64,000 nucleotides of DNA, taken from assembly GCF_002934625.1 (NCBI RefSeq), contig NZ_PTJD01000012.1, positions 88,952-152,951 on the forward strand, in the 5' to 3' direction. The notes beneath the pieces were generated by a model. That model worked only from the letters and a program-made list of their open reading frames with translations. It was not told the origin of the DNA and did not search any database. The translations under genes were made by a program, and so were the position numbers. Shown piece by piece: positions 45,387-55,107 of this stretch (its first letter is position 1; every line of letters starts with the position of its first letter). This DNA is from Kineococcus xinjiangensis. GTDB lineage: Bacteria; Actinomycetota; Actinomycetes; Actinomycetales; Kineococcaceae.

Positions 45387-47588
45387 GTGAGTGCCACCCC
45401 TCCCGTCCCGTCCGCCGCCCCCGGCAGCGGGAGGGAGGCCGGGCGCAGCACCGATCCGGCCCTCGCGGCGGGCACCGGCCCGGACGCGGAGGTGGTGCCC
45501 GACCACGACGTGCGCGCGGTCCTGGCCATCACCGCCTTCCGCCGGCTGTGGCTGGCCCTGGCGCTGTCCAGCTTCGGCGATTGGCTCGGGACCTTCGCCA
45601 AGATCGGCATGGCGGCGGGGATCGCGGGCGGGGACCACACCCGCGCCAACCTCGCCGTCTCCGCGGTGATCATCCTCCAGATCGCGCCCGCGGCGCTGCT
45701 CGGCCCGCTCGCCGGGGCCCTGGCCGACCGCCTCGACCGGCGCGCCACGATGGTCGTCGGGGACCTGCTGCGCTTCGGCCTGTTCGCGTCGATCCCCGTG
45801 GTCGGCACCCTGACGTGGCTGTTCGTGGCGACCCTGCTCATCGAGCTGGTGGCGCTGTTCTGGGGGCCGGCGAAGGACGCGACGGTTCCCAACCTGGTGC
45901 CGCGCCGGCAGCTGGAGGCCGCCAACCAGGTCAGCCTCGCCGCGACGTACGGCTCCGCGCCCGTGGCGGGGGTGGTGTTCATCGCGCTCACCCTGCTGGC
46001 GGGGGTGCTGGACGGGTTCGTCCCGGCGCTGGCCGGCAGCCAGGTCAACCTCGCCCTCTACGTCAACGCCGTCACGTTCCTCGTCGCCGCGCTCGTCGTG
46101 GCGCGCCTGGACATCCCGCCGCGCGCCCCGCGGCGGGAGGGCGCCCGCACGTCGGTGTGGCGCGACATCGTCGAGGGCTGGCGCTTCGTCGGGCGCAACC
46201 GGGTGCTGCGCGGCCTCGTCGGCGGCATGCTCGGCGCGTTCGCCGCGGGTGGGGTCGTCATCGGGCTGGGGCGCTCGCTGGTGCGCGACCTCGGCGCGGG
46301 CGACCCCGGCTTCGGGGTGCTCGCGGTGGCGGTGTTCTCGGGGCTGGCCCTGGGGATGTGGACGGGCCCGCGGCTGCTGTCGGGGCTGTCGCGGCGGCGG
46401 CTGTTCGCGCTGGCGCTGACCGCGGCCGGGGGGTTCCTGCTGCTGGTGGGCCTCGTCCCGAACATCGTGATGGCGGCCCTGTTCTGCCTCGGGCTGGGTG
46501 CCTGCGCCGGGGTGGCGTGGGTGACGGGCTTCACCCTGCTGGGGCTGGAGGCCGACGACGAGGTGCGGGGCCGCACGTTCGCGTTCGTCGGGTCGGTGAC
46601 CCGCATCGTGCTGGTGCTGGTGATGGCGGCGGCACCGGCGCTGGCGGCGCTGCTGGGGGAGCACACGCTGCGCTTCACCGCGCACCACGCGCTGACCTAC
46701 AACGGCGCCGCGCTGACGTTCGGCCTCGCCGGGCTGCTGCTGACGGCGGCGGGGGTGCTGGCGCTGCGGTCGATGGACGACCGCCCGGGCACGAGCCTGC
46801 GCCGGGACCTGCAGCGGGCGTGGCGGGAGCGCGGGCGCAGCGCCGGGGAGCGCAGCGGCGCGCGGCCGCCGTGGCCGGGGACGTTCGTGGCGCTGGAGGG
46901 CGGCGACGGGGCGGGCAAGTCCACCCAGGCGCGGCTGCTGCAGGCGTGGGTGCACGAGGAGCTGGGCCGTGAGGTGGTGCTGAGCCGGGAGCCGGGCGGG
47001 ACGGTGACGGGGGTGGCGCTGCGGGAGGTGCTGCTGCTGACGAAGCAGCCGCTGGACCCGCGGGCGGAGGCGCTGCTGTTCGCCGCGGACCGCGCGCAGC
47101 ACGTGGCGGAGGTGCTGCGCCCGGCCCTGGAGCGCGGGGCGGTGGTGGTGAGCGACCGCTACGTCGACTCCTCCCTGGCCTACCAGGGGGCGGGGCGGGC
47201 GCTGGAGCAGGCGGACGTGGAGCGGCTGTCGCGGTGGGCGACGCAGGGGCTGCTGCCGGACCTGACGGTGGTGCTGGACGTGGACCCGGCGACGGCGCGG
47301 GCCCGGCGCGGCGGCGACGCGGGCCGGGGCGGCGACGACCGGATGGAGGCGGAGTCGGTGGCGTTCCACGAGCGGGTGCGGCGGCAGTTCCTGGACCTGG
47401 CGGCGCGGGAGCCGGAGCGCTACCTGGTGGTGGACGCCTCGGGGGCGCCGGAGGACGTGGCCGCCCGGATCCGGCAGCGCCTGGAGCCGCTGCTGGGCTC
47501 CTCCACCACGAGCGCCGGGACGGGGCCCGCCGGCGCGACCGCCGCGCCCCGGCCCGCCTCGCAGCCCGCGACGGGGGCGTCCTCGTGA
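45387..47588 (+). CDS. tmk: MFS transporter-thymidylate kinase fusion
   Basis: 733 residues. Residues about 50-455 form a 12-helix major facilitator domain. From about residue 495 a complete dTMP kinase follows: [19 protein letters not shown] (Walker A), [33 protein letters not shown] (DR(Y) motif), and a lid with [15 protein letters not shown]. dTMP kinase makes dTDP for DNA synthesis and no other tmk is in the window. The fusion is known in actinobacteria; the transported molecule is unknown. GTGA-type overlap with holB. Confidence 0.9.
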   Translation: MSATPPVPSAAPGSGREAGRSTDPALAAGTGPDAEVVPDHDVRAVLAITAFRRLWLALALSSFGDWLGTFAKIGMAAGIAGGDHTRANLAVSAVIILQIAPAALLGPLAGALADRLDRRATMVVGDLLRFGLFASIPVVGTLTWLFVATLLIELVALFWGPAKDATVPNLVPRRQLEAANQVSLAATYGSAPVAGVVFIALTLLAGVLDGFVPALAGSQVNLALYVNAVTFLVAALVVARLDIPPRAPRREGARTSVWRDIVEGWRFVGRNRVLRGLVGGMLGAFAAGGVVIGLGRSLVRDLGAGDPGFGVLAVAVFSGLALGMWTGPRLLSGLSRRRLFALALTAAGGFLLLVGLVPNIVMAALFCLGLGACAGVAWVTGFTLLGLEADDEVRGRTFAFVGSVTRIVLVLVMAAAPALAALLGEHTLRFTAHHALTYNGAALTFGLAGLLLTAAGVLALRSMDDRPGTSLRRDLQRAWRERGRSAGERSGARPPWPGTFVALEGGDGAGKSTQARLLQAWVHEELGREVVLSREPGGTVTGVALREVLLLTKQPLDPRAEALLFAADRAQHVAEVLRPALERGAVVVSDRYVDSSLAYQGAGRALEQADVERLSRWATQGLLPDLTVVLDVDPATARARRGGDAGRGGDDRMEAESVAFHERVRRQFLDLAAREPERYLVVDASGAPEDVAARIRQRLEPLLGSSTTSAGTGPAGATAAPRPASQPATGASS

Positions 47589-48841
47589 GCGCCGCGGCGA
47601 CCGCCGAGCCGCAGGGCGTGTGGCGTGACGTCGTCGGGCAGGGCCCGGCGGTGGCGGTGCTCGCGGCGGCCGCCGCGGCGGCGCGCTCCCGGCTGGCCCG
47701 CGGGGGCGGGACGACGCAGGCGGCGGCAGCGGGGGCGGAGGCGGCGGGCATGACGCACGCCTGGCTGCTGACGGGCCCGCCGGGGTCGGGGCGCTCCACG
47801 GCCGCCCGCGCGTTCGCCGCGGCCCTGCACTGCGAGGACGACACCGCGCCGCCCGGCTGCGGGCGCTGCTCCGGCTGCCGCACGGCGCTGGCGGGCACGC
47901 ACGCCGACGTGGACGTCTTCGCCACCGAGCACACGCAGATCCGCCGTGAGGACGTGGAGCCCCTCATCGCCGTCGCCCACCGCCGCCCGTCCCTGGGGCG
48001 CTGGCGGGTGGTGGTCGTGGAGGACGCGGACCGCCTCAACGAGACGTCCGGCAACACGCTGCTGAAGAGCATCGAGGAGCCGCCGGAGCAGACGGTGTGG
48101 CTGCTGTGCGCGCCGAACGTGGACGACGTGCTGCGCACCATCCGCTCCCGCTGCCGGCACGTGCCGCTGCGGGTGCCGCCGGCCTCGGCGGTGGCGGAGC
48201 TGCTGCAGCGCCGCGACGGGGTGGACCCGGCGATGGCGGAGTTCGCCGCGCGGGCCGCGCAGAGCCACATCGGCTTCGCCCGCCGCCTCGCCCGCGACGA
48301 GGGCGCGCGGATCCGCCGCCGTGACGTGCTGCGCCTGCCCTCGCGCGCCGACGGGGTGGGCCGTGCGGTCATCGCGGCCGGGGAACTGGTGGAGGTGGCG
48401 CAGGAGGAGGCCAAGGCCGCGACGGCGGAGCGGGACGCCACGGAGCGGGCGGCGCTGATGCGGGCGCTGGGCGCGGAGGGTTCCGCCACCCCACCGCCTG
48501 CGGTGCGCGCGCAGGTCCGCCAGCTGGAGGACGACCAGAAGCGCCGCGCCCGCCGCAGCCAGACCGACGCCCTCGACCGGGCCCTCGTGGACCTGCTCGG
48601 GTTGTTCCGGGACGTGCTCGTCGTGCAGCTCGGGGCGGCCGTGGAGCTCGTCAACGGCGACCAGCGCGCGGAGGTGGAGCGCCTGGCGCGCGCCAGCAGC
48701 GCGGAGGACACCATGCGCCGCATCGACGCGATCCGCACCGCCCGCACCCGCCTCGCGGGCAACGTGGCGCCACTGCTGGCGGTGGAGGCGATGGCGCTGG
48801 AGTTCGTGCCGGCCCGGCCCGGGCCGCGGGGGGACCGGTGA
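47585..48841 (+). CDS. holB: DNA polymerase III subunit delta prime
   Basis: 418 residues. Clamp-loader subunit. AAA+ fold with degenerate Walker [17 protein letters not shown] (Arg for Lys), zinc module [41 protein letters not shown], and SRC motif in [10 protein letters not shown]. The C-terminal helical domain includes a coiled stretch [22 protein letters not shown] start overlaps the tmk stop; its own stop overlaps the next gene. The tmk-holB pair is conserved. Confidence 0.93.
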   Translation: MSAAATAEPQGVWRDVVGQGPAVAVLAAAAAAARSRLARGGGTTQAAAAGAEAAGMTHAWLLTGPPGSGRSTAARAFAAALHCEDDTAPPGCGRCSGCRTALAGTHADVDVFATEHTQIRREDVEPLIAVAHRRPSLGRWRVVVVEDADRLNETSGNTLLKSIEEPPEQTVWLLCAPNVDDVLRTIRSRCRHVPLRVPPASAVAELLQRRDGVDPAMAEFAARAAQSHIGFARRLARDEGARIRRRDVLRLPSRADGVGRAVIAAGELVEVAQEEAKAATAERDATERAALMRALGAEGSATPPPAVRAQVRQLEDDQKRRARRSQTDALDRALVDLLGLFRDVLVVQLGAAVELVNGDQRAEVERLARASSAEDTMRRIDAIRTARTRLAGNVAPLLAVEAMALEFVPARPGPRGDR

Positions 48842-50382
48842 GCGAGCGCTCCCTGTGGTGGCGCGTCGCGGCGGCGGCCGTCGTCGCGGGCGCCGTGGGC
48901 TCCTGCTCGGCGTTCGGGGACGGCCTGCCGGAGCCCTCGCCACCGGCGGCGCCGTCGTCCCTGCCCGCGGGGGAGCCGGCGAGCGACCCGGACCTGGCGC
49001 CCTTCTACGGGCAGCGGCTGGAGTGGGCGCCGTGCGGTGAGGGTGCGGAGTGCGCCCAGCTGAGCGTGCCGGTGGACCACGCCGACCCGGCGGGGCCGCG
49101 CACGTCGGTGTCGGTGCTGCGCGTCCGTGCCCGCGGCGAGGAGCGCCTGGGGTCCCTGGTGCTCAACCCCGGCGGCCCGGGCGGTTCCGGCGTGGCGTAC
49201 GCGGCGGCGGCGGACCGGGTCGTCACGGACGCGGTCCGGGACAGCTTCGACGTCGTCGGCTTCGACCCCCGCGGGGTGGGCCGCTCCGCGCCGCTGCAGT
49301 GCCTGCCCCCGGAGCGGACCGACGCGATGCTCGCGGCGGACCCCACCCCCGACGAGCCCGCCGAGGCGGACCGGCTGGCGGCGCTCGCCGCGGAGCTGGG
49401 GCGCGGCTGCGCCGAGAACGGCGGTGCGCTCGCCGCGCACGTCGACACCGAGAGCGTCGCCCGCGACCTGGACGTGCTGCGCGCGGCGCTGGGCGACGAG
49501 AAGCTCACCTACCTGGGCAAGTCGTACGGGACGTTCCTCGGCGCCGCCTACGCGGAGCTGTTCCCGCAGCGGGTGGGTCGCCTCGTCCTGGACGGGGCGA
49601 TGGACCCCTCCCTCACCAGCGACGAGGTCAACGCCGGGCAGGCCGCGGGCTTCGAGCGTGCCCTGCGGGCCTACGTGGAGGCGTGCCTGGAGCTGGAGGA
49701 GTGCCCCCTGAGCGGCACTCCGGACGACGGTGCCCGGCAGGTGCGGGAGCTGCTGGAGCGCCTCGACGCGCAGCCGCTGCCGACGGGCGGCGACCGGGAG
49801 CTCACCCAGGGCCTGGCCTACCTGGGCATCGCGCAGCCGCTGTACGCGGAGTCGCTGTGGCCGCAGCTCACCGCGGCCCTCACCGCCGCCGAGCGCGGCG
49901 ACGGCGGCCCGCTGCTGGCGCTGGCCGACGCCTACGCGCACCGCCGCCCCGACGGGACGTACGCGGACAACGCCACGTCCGTCATCTACGCGGTGAACTG
50001 CCTGGACCGCGGCGACACCGACACCCGCGCGGACATCGCCCGCGACGCGGAGGCCCTGGAGGAGCTCTCCCCGACGTTCGGCCGCTTCCTCGGCTGGAGC
50101 TCCCTGCCGTGCTCGACGTGGCCGTTCCCCGCCAAGGGGGAGCGGGAGCCGGTGCGCGCGCCCGGTGCCGACCCGATCCTCGTGGTCGGCACCACGCGCG
50201 ACTCCGCGACGCCCTACGAGTGGGCGGTCGGCCTCGCCGAGCAGCTCGACTCCGGGCACCTGCTGACGTACGAGGGGGACGGGCACACGGCCTACCGCTT
50301 CGGCAGCCGGTGCGTGGACACCGCCGTGGACGCGTACCTGCTGGCGGGGGAGCTGCCCGAGGACGGCGCCCGCTGCGAGTGA
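48838..50382 (+). CDS. secreted alpha/beta hydrolase (tripeptidyl aminopeptidase-like)
   Basis: 514 residues. Signal peptide with a lipobox-like AVGSC (Cys at about 22), then an alpha/beta hydrolase of the proline iminopeptidase/SlpD-E group: LNPGGPGGSGV oxyanion region, FDVVGFDPRGVGRS, nucleophile S229 in GKSYGTFLGA, catalytic Asp region DPILVVGTTRDSATPY and His in GDGHTAY. It likely trims peptides outside the membrane. GTG start overlaps the holB stop by 4 bases. The last gene of the tmk-holB unit. Confidence 0.9.
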   Translation: MSERSLWWRVAAAAVVAGAVGSCSAFGDGLPEPSPPAAPSSLPAGEPASDPDLAPFYGQRLEWAPCGEGAECAQLSVPVDHADPAGPRTSVSVLRVRARGEERLGSLVLNPGGPGGSGVAYAAAADRVVTDAVRDSFDVVGFDPRGVGRSAPLQCLPPERTDAMLAADPTPDEPAEADRLAALAAELGRGCAENGGALAAHVDTESVARDLDVLRAALGDEKLTYLGKSYGTFLGAAYAELFPQRVGRLVLDGAMDPSLTSDEVNAGQAAGFERALRAYVEACLELEECPLSGTPDDGARQVRELLERLDAQPLPTGGDRELTQGLAYLGIAQPLYAESLWPQLTAALTAAERGDGGPLLALADAYAHRRPDGTYADNATSVIYAVNCLDRGDTDTRADIARDAEALEELSPTFGRFLGWSSLPCSTWPFPAKGEREPVRAPGADPILVVGTTRDSATPYEWAVGLAEQLDSGHLLTYEGDGHTAYRFGSRCVDTAVDAYLLAGELPEDGARCE

Positions 50383-50398
50383 CGCGCCGCGCCCGCCG

Positions 50399-51799
50399 TC
50401 AGGGGGTGGCGCGCCAGTCCTGGACCTCGATCACGCTGCCGCCGTAGCGGGGGGTGAAGAAGCTCACGACGCCCTCGCTGCGCAGGCGCGGGTGGTCCAG
50501 GAGCGGGTCGGAGTAGTAGTCGGGGGAGGAGGTCCAGCGCAGCGCCCAGTCCTTCCAGCCGGAGGCGCGGGAGGCGGTCTGGAGGTGCAGCTTGCGGGTC
50601 TTGGAGTCGCCGCTGACGACGTAGAGGTTGTCCTGCGCGTCGACGCCGATGTCGCCGCGGCTGGAGCGCTCCAGGAACGGCGTGTACGTCTGGCTCCACG
50701 CCTTGGAGGCCTTGTCGCGCCGGTAGTGCACCAGCACCGCCTGCTCCCGGGCGGCGGTGAAGTCGCTGGTGCTGGCGGCACCGGCGGGCAGGTGGGAGGC
50801 GAGGACGTGCACGTGGCCGGCGGAGTCGACGACCATGGACTCCTGGTTGATGAGCCCGCGGTTCTGGGCGATGGACCACACGCGCAGGCCGGCCGTGTCG
50901 GCGATGAGCGGTGAGCTGCCCGTGGTCGCCACGACGGTGCCGGCGTTGTTGCGCCAGGTGCGGCCCCGGTCGCGGCTGTAGGCGTAGTAGAGGTCGTGGT
51001 TGGTGCTGGGGTTCGGGGTCTCGCGCACGCACCAGGTGACGTGGAGCAGGCCGGTGGTGTCGTACTCGATCCCGAACAGGTAGGGGTTGTCGTCGCCCGC
51101 GGTGCCGTTGATGAACGTGCCGATCCTCGTCCACGTCCGGTTGGAGTACTCGAAGAGGACCTCGTCGCCGGCGCCGCTGAGGCCGGTGCGGATCGCGAGC
51201 TGGAGGGCGCCCTCGGGGGTGGCCATGAACTGGGGGTAGGTGACGGTCTCCAGCGGGGTGCCGGTGAGGCCGTTGGTGTTGGGGCCGAAGCTCGACCGGG
51301 TCCACGACGCCGTGTCGGGGGAGTTCAGCAGCCCGGCCGCCGAGCGGCGGTAGCGCAGCTGCGAGGAGTGCATGTCGTAGGCGAGGTGGAGCGTGCCGTC
51401 GGCGGGGCAGATGCCGATGCTGATGGTGTTGTGCGAGTCGGTGGAGGTGGTGCGGTAGTCCGTGAGCTGCACGTTCTGCCAGGCCCCCGTCGGCAGCTTG
51501 CGGCGGGAGACGTTGACGTAGCCGGACTCGTCCCAGAAGGCGGCGTACTGCCAGCCCCGGTAGGTGGTGATGCCGTCCTGCTGGAAGGACTCGCCGTTCA
51601 TGTAGCCGGTGTAGGTCAGCGCGGTGCGGCCGTTGCGGGTCAGCGTGGTGGTGAGCAGGTGGCTGACGGTGGGGGCCGCGGCGGAGGCGGCGGGTGCCGG
51701 CAGGGCCAAGGTCAGTCCCGTCGTGGCGAGGGCGCCGAGGAGGGTGGTGCGGCGGCTGGGGAGGCCCTGGGGGCCGCCCGCGGAGGTGGAACGATTCAT
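50399..51799 (-). CDS. Tat-exported BNR_4-repeat protein, possible polysaccharide lyase
   Basis: 466 residues. Tat signal SRRTTLLGALATTGLTLALP with an Ala-rich cleavage region (AASA near 41). The mature part is a seven-bladed propeller of the BNR_4 family: GYMNGESFQQDGITTYRGWQYAAFWDE, SHNTISIGICPADGTLHLAYDMHSSQLRYRRS. The His and Tyr pattern of the first blades resembles PL24/PL25-type ulvan lyases, so a secreted carbohydrate lyase is possible but not shown. It converges with the hydrolase gene. Confidence 0.8.
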   Translation of the reverse strand: MNRSTSAGGPQGLPSRRTTLLGALATTGLTLALPAPAASAAAPTVSHLLTTTLTRNGRTALTYTGYMNGESFQQDGITTYRGWQYAAFWDESGYVNVSRRKLPTGAWQNVQLTDYRTTSTDSHNTISIGICPADGTLHLAYDMHSSQLRYRRSAAGLLNSPDTASWTRSSFGPNTNGLTGTPLETVTYPQFMATPEGALQLAIRTGLSGAGDEVLFEYSNRTWTRIGTFINGTAGDDNPYLFGIEYDTTGLLHVTWCVRETPNPSTNHDLYYAYSRDRGRTWRNNAGTVVATTGSSPLIADTAGLRVWSIAQNRGLINQESMVVDSAGHVHVLASHLPAGAASTSDFTAAREQAVLVHYRRDKASKAWSQTYTPFLERSSRGDIGVDAQDNLYVVSGDSKTRKLHLQTASRASGWKDWALRWTSSPDYYSDPLLDHPRLRSEGVVSFFTPRYGGSVIEVQDWRATP

Positions 51800-51967
51800 C
51801 GAGGGACCGCGCTCTCGTCATCGGGAGTGGTCGGGATGCCCGGACCCTACGAGCGCGCGCCGGGTCGGTCAACCTCCGGCGGTGCGCCACCACCGCTGCG
51901 CGGGGGCGCGGGTGAGTGCGCGGCCGTGGCGTCTTGTATGCTCGACGACGTGCCGTCCGCGGCACGT

Positions 51968-52041
51968 GCCGCCTTAGCTCAGTCGGCCAGAGCGACGCAC
52001 TCGTAATGCGTAGGTCCGGGGTTCGATTCCCCGAGGCGGCT
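51968..52041 (+). tRNA. tRNA-Thr (anticodon CGT), integration site
   Basis: 74 nt: acceptor GCCGCCT/AGGCGGC, anticodon loop CTCGTAA giving CGT, T-loop GGTTCGATTCC. CCA not encoded. A -10-like TATGCT lies at about 51937-51942. The integrase gene of the adjacent element starts its 3' end only 18 bases away, so the 3' half of this tRNA is the probable attachment core. Confidence 0.96.
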
Positions 52042-52047
52042 CAGAGC

Positions 52048-52076
52048 AGCCCCGCAGGTCACAGACCTGCGGGGCT
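52048..52076. terminator. hairpin shared by tRNA-Thr and integrase gene
   Basis: 13-bp stem AGCCCCGCAGGTC/GACCTGCGGGGCT with an ACA loop. It lies seven bases after the tRNA, and the integrase stop codon (52059-52061) is inside the hairpin. Confidence 0.8.
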
Positions 52077-53240
52077 CTTCGCTGCCTGGATCCGGGTGAC
52101 CTCCGAGGGGGCGTGTGCCCCCGTGGTGCCCCCAGTGCTGCCCCCGACCCGGCGGGCGGCCTCCCACAGGTTGGCCGCGATGAGGTGGCCGTAGACGTCC
52201 ATCGTCATCGCCGCGGTGGCGTGCCCCAGCACCGCCTGGACGACCTTGGGGTCCGCCCCGGAGCCCAGCCAGAGGGACGCAGCGGTGTGGCGGAGGTCGT
52301 GGACCCGCAGCGTCGGGTAGCCCAGCTCCTCGACCGCCTTGGTCCAGCCGACGAGGCGCTTCCAGTTGGATTCCCGCATCGGCCCACCCGCGGGGGCGGG
52401 GAAGAGCCAGTCCGTGGCGGCCCGCCCGGCGGCGCGGCGGTCGACGAGCTCGTGCAGCTCCTCCACCAGCGGCACCGTGCGGGAGCGGCGGTTCTTCAGG
52501 GTGTCGACGTACAGCTCCCCACCGCCCCCACTGGCCAGGACTGTCCGCTGCAGCCGTAGACCCCGACCCGGCACGGTCACCAGGTCCCCGACGTGGAGGC
52601 CGGCCAGCTCGCCCCAGCGCATGCCCGTGAGGCCGAGGACCAGGACCAGCTCCGCGGCCACCTCCCGGTTCGACGCCACCGGCCCCTGCGGTCCCGCGCA
52701 CAGCGCCCGGAGCCGGTGCAGCTCGTCGTAGGTCAGGGCGTAGCCCTCTCGCCGGTCCGCGCCCGCTCGGGGAGATCTGACCGCCGCGGCGACGTTGACG
52801 TGCAAGCGCCCGTCCGCCATCCCGAAGTTCAGGATCGAGCGCAGCGTCGCCAGCGCGCGGGTCGCGGTGGCCGGGGCCTTGCCGTCGGTGACGAGCTGCC
52901 CCACCCACGCCAGCACCTCACCCGAGGTGAGCGAGGACGCCGGCCAGTTGCCGAAGCGCGGGGCGATGTAGTTGCGCCACGCCGCTTCGTCGCTCTCCCG
53001 GGTCCGGCGCTTCACGGTGCTGCGCGAGGCCAGCCAGTCGTCGGCGATCTGCGACAGCGGCACCCGGCCTCGGCGCGGGTCGATCCACTCACCCGTGCGC
53101 AGCCGGCGGGTCTGCTCCTCCTCCCACGCCAGCGCGTCCCGCTTGCGGTCGAACACCTGGGTGGCGACCTCCCGGCCGTGGAACTTCACCCGCGCCCGGT
53201 AGCGGACCCTGCCGCCGCGTTCGAGGCGCTGGACGCTCAC
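52059..53240 (-). CDS. int: tyrosine-family site-specific integrase
   Basis: 393 residues. N-terminal AP2-like/SAM-like DNA-binding region (1-65), core-binding domain (65-170), and catalytic domain with Arg in GLTGMRWGEL, the HxxR of VHDLRHTAA, His in VLGHATAAM and nucleophile Tyr in MDVYGHL. It recombines the element with the tRNA-Thr site. GTG start overlaps the xis stop. C-terminus ends inside the hairpin beside the tRNA. Confidence 0.95.
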   Translation of the reverse strand: MSVQRLERGGRVRYRARVKFHGREVATQVFDRKRDALAWEEEQTRRLRTGEWIDPRRGRVPLSQIADDWLASRSTVKRRTRESDEAAWRNYIAPRFGNWPASSLTSGEVLAWVGQLVTDGKAPATATRALATLRSILNFGMADGRLHVNVAAAVRSPRAGADRREGYALTYDELHRLRALCAGPQGPVASNREVAAELVLVLGLTGMRWGELAGLHVGDLVTVPGRGLRLQRTVLASGGGGELYVDTLKNRRSRTVPLVEELHELVDRRAAGRAATDWLFPAPAGGPMRESNWKRLVGWTKAVEELGYPTLRVHDLRHTAASLWLGSGADPKVVQAVLGHATAAMTMDVYGHLIAANLWEAARRVGGSTGGTTGAHAPSEVTRIQAAKSPAGL

Positions 53241-53425
53241 GCCGCTTCCCGTTGCGCCACGACCCACGCCTCGACGTCGACGACCCGCCACGTCAGGCGC
53301 CGGCCCACCTTGACGGCCGGGGCGAACCGCCCTTCCTGCCGCAACCACCGGATCGTGAGGACGGGCACCCGGAGGTACTCCGCCACCTCGTCGATCGTCA
53401 TCAACTGGTCCAGGTCCGTGCTCAT
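53237..53425 (-). CDS. xis: excisionase, MerR-type helix-turn-helix
   Basis: 62 residues, MTIDEVAEYLRVPVLTIRWLRQEGRF followed by KVGRRLTWRVVDVEAW: the HTH_17/excisionase family that steers the integrase toward excision. GAAGGAGAAG precedes the ATG at 53425. The start overlaps the rep stop (ATGA) and the stop overlaps the integrase start, so rep-xis-int are translated as a coupled set, as in pSAM2. Confidence 0.92.
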   Translation of the reverse strand: MSTDLDQLMTIDEVAEYLRVPVLTIRWLRQEGRFAPAVKVGRRLTWRVVDVEAWVVAQREAA

Positions 53426-55107
53426 GCTGCTTCTCCTTCCGAGGGGGTGGTGCCGAACTGCCGAGAGGTGGTGGTCGTGGGCGGTTGTTGGCCGGCGGCC
53501 CGGCGTTTCGCTTCGTCGAGGGCTGCCCGCCATCGGGCACGTTCCGCGACGGCGTGCAGGAGCCGGTGCGCCAGCGGTGGCACGGAGTCATCGGGTGAGG
53601 CAGGCCGCCAGGCGTAGCGGTCGGCGGTGGCATCGTCGGCGGTTCCGTCCGCGATGCCGAGGGCGTCGAGGACCCACGCGCGGCGGTCGGCCTTGTGGTC
53701 GGCGAGGGTCTTGCCGGACCACTTGCGCGAGACGAGGACGCGGCGGCCGCCGTAGCCGAGGGTTTTCCGGCGGTGTGCCTTGCCCTTGCAGTAGCCGGGG
53801 CGGGCGTGCGGCCGGGCGTTGCGCGGAGAGATGCCGTAGCGCAGCCAGTTCGCGCACGTCGGGGAGCACGGCTCGTACCGCAGGGCGGTGGTGAGCCGGT
53901 CGAGGTGGGCGCGCTGCCGGTCGGTGGCCGCCTCGTGGCAGGCGTCGAGGTCCTTGGTGAGGTACTTCGTGACGTACCCGATGCGCCGGTCCACGTCGGG
54001 GGAGCCGGACAGCAGCCCCTGCACGTCGAGCTGGGTTCCGCACCGGATGACGTGCATGGGCTCGTCGTCGTCGTCCAGGTCGTCGAGGGCGTCGTCGAAC
54101 GTGGGCAGCGCCGCACCGGTTGTCGGGTCGATGTACTCCTGCAGGCCCTCGTCCCAGACCGGCATGCGGTCGCCCTCGTACCGCACCTCATCGGCCGGGG
54201 GCCACCACACCTGGTGGTAGGTGGCGGCGGCGATCTGGCGCATCTCAGCGCGGGGAAGGGTTCCCCGGATGGCGAGGTGAGCGTGCATCGCCAGGCGTCG
54301 CTGGCTCTCGACGGCGGCGAAGTACTGCACCTCGTAGCCGGCCACCCGGCGGAGGTTCTGCACGAACCGGTCGAGCAGCCGGGAGAAGTGGATTGCGTCA
54401 CGGGCGGCGCGCCGGTAGTCGTAGCGCGCCGGGTCGACGGGGGTGCCGTCGGGGAGAACCCGCCCGTAGGACGGCAGCGTCACGGTGACGAACATCGACG
54501 GGCGCAGCACCCGGCCGTCGGGGGTGGTGAAGGTGCGCCCGAGGGTGCGCTTCTCCACCGGCCGACGGGGCAGGTCAGCCACGTCCTGACGGCGCTTCGT
54601 CGAGCGCACCCGGCGGGCACGATCCGCGGAACCGGGGGCGACGGAGCCCCGCATTCCTGCGTCGGCGATCCGCTCGTCGAGGTCGGCGAGTTCCTGGTCG
54701 AGTTCCGCGACGACGTGCGGGGGAGCGCCGGCCGCGAGAGCTGCGGTGCGTTCGGCGGTGCGGTCGGCCCGCTCGGTGACCAGTTCCTCCTGCGAGGGCG
54801 TGGCCGGGTCGGCGTCGAGGAGCGGTTCCTCCTCGAGGTGCCAGCCCTCGCGACACTGCGCCATGCGGAGCCGCTTCGCCTTCTCCGCGCAGGGCGGGCA
54901 GACGGCGGCCTGGGTGTTGCCGCACGGGACGTCGATCATCCGGGTTTCCCCGGTGGCGCGGTCCTCGGCGAGCATCGCGAGCGGCTTGACGCAGACGCCG
55001 TGCTCGACGGCGATCTCCCGCACGACGTCCTTGGCGAGCGGCATGCGGGCCCGCTCTGCCCTCGTCGTGCGACCCCTCGGTTTGACCGGTGCCTCAACGG
55101 TGTTCAC
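53422..55107 (-). CDS. repSA: rolling-circle replication initiator (RepSA-like)
   Basis: 561 residues. A cysteine cluster near residue 62-73 (CGNTQAAVCPPC) and a second set (CSPTC...C) suggest metal binding. The HUH-type core is seen in the HAH of RRLAMHAHLAIRGTLP and the Tyr motif GYVTKYLTKDL. Family members nick the AICE double-strand origin after excision and start replication. GTG start overlaps the traB-like stop. An acidic loop DDALDDLDDDDE separates the two core motifs. Confidence 0.88.
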   Translation of the reverse strand: MNTVEAPVKPRGRTTRAERARMPLAKDVVREIAVEHGVCVKPLAMLAEDRATGETRMIDVPCGNTQAAVCPPCAEKAKRLRMAQCREGWHLEEEPLLDADPATPSQEELVTERADRTAERTAALAAGAPPHVVAELDQELADLDERIADAGMRGSVAPGSADRARRVRSTKRRQDVADLPRRPVEKRTLGRTFTTPDGRVLRPSMFVTVTLPSYGRVLPDGTPVDPARYDYRRAARDAIHFSRLLDRFVQNLRRVAGYEVQYFAAVESQRRLAMHAHLAIRGTLPRAEMRQIAAATYHQVWWPPADEVRYEGDRMPVWDEGLQEYIDPTTGAALPTFDDALDDLDDDDEPMHVIRCGTQLDVQGLLSGSPDVDRRIGYVTKYLTKDLDACHEAATDRQRAHLDRLTTALRYEPCSPTCANWLRYGISPRNARPHARPGYCKGKAHRRKTLGYGGRRVLVSRKWSGKTLADHKADRRAWVLDALGIADGTADDATADRYAWRPASPDDSVPPLAHRLLHAVAERARWRAALDEAKRRAAGQQPPTTTTSRQFGTTPSEGEAA

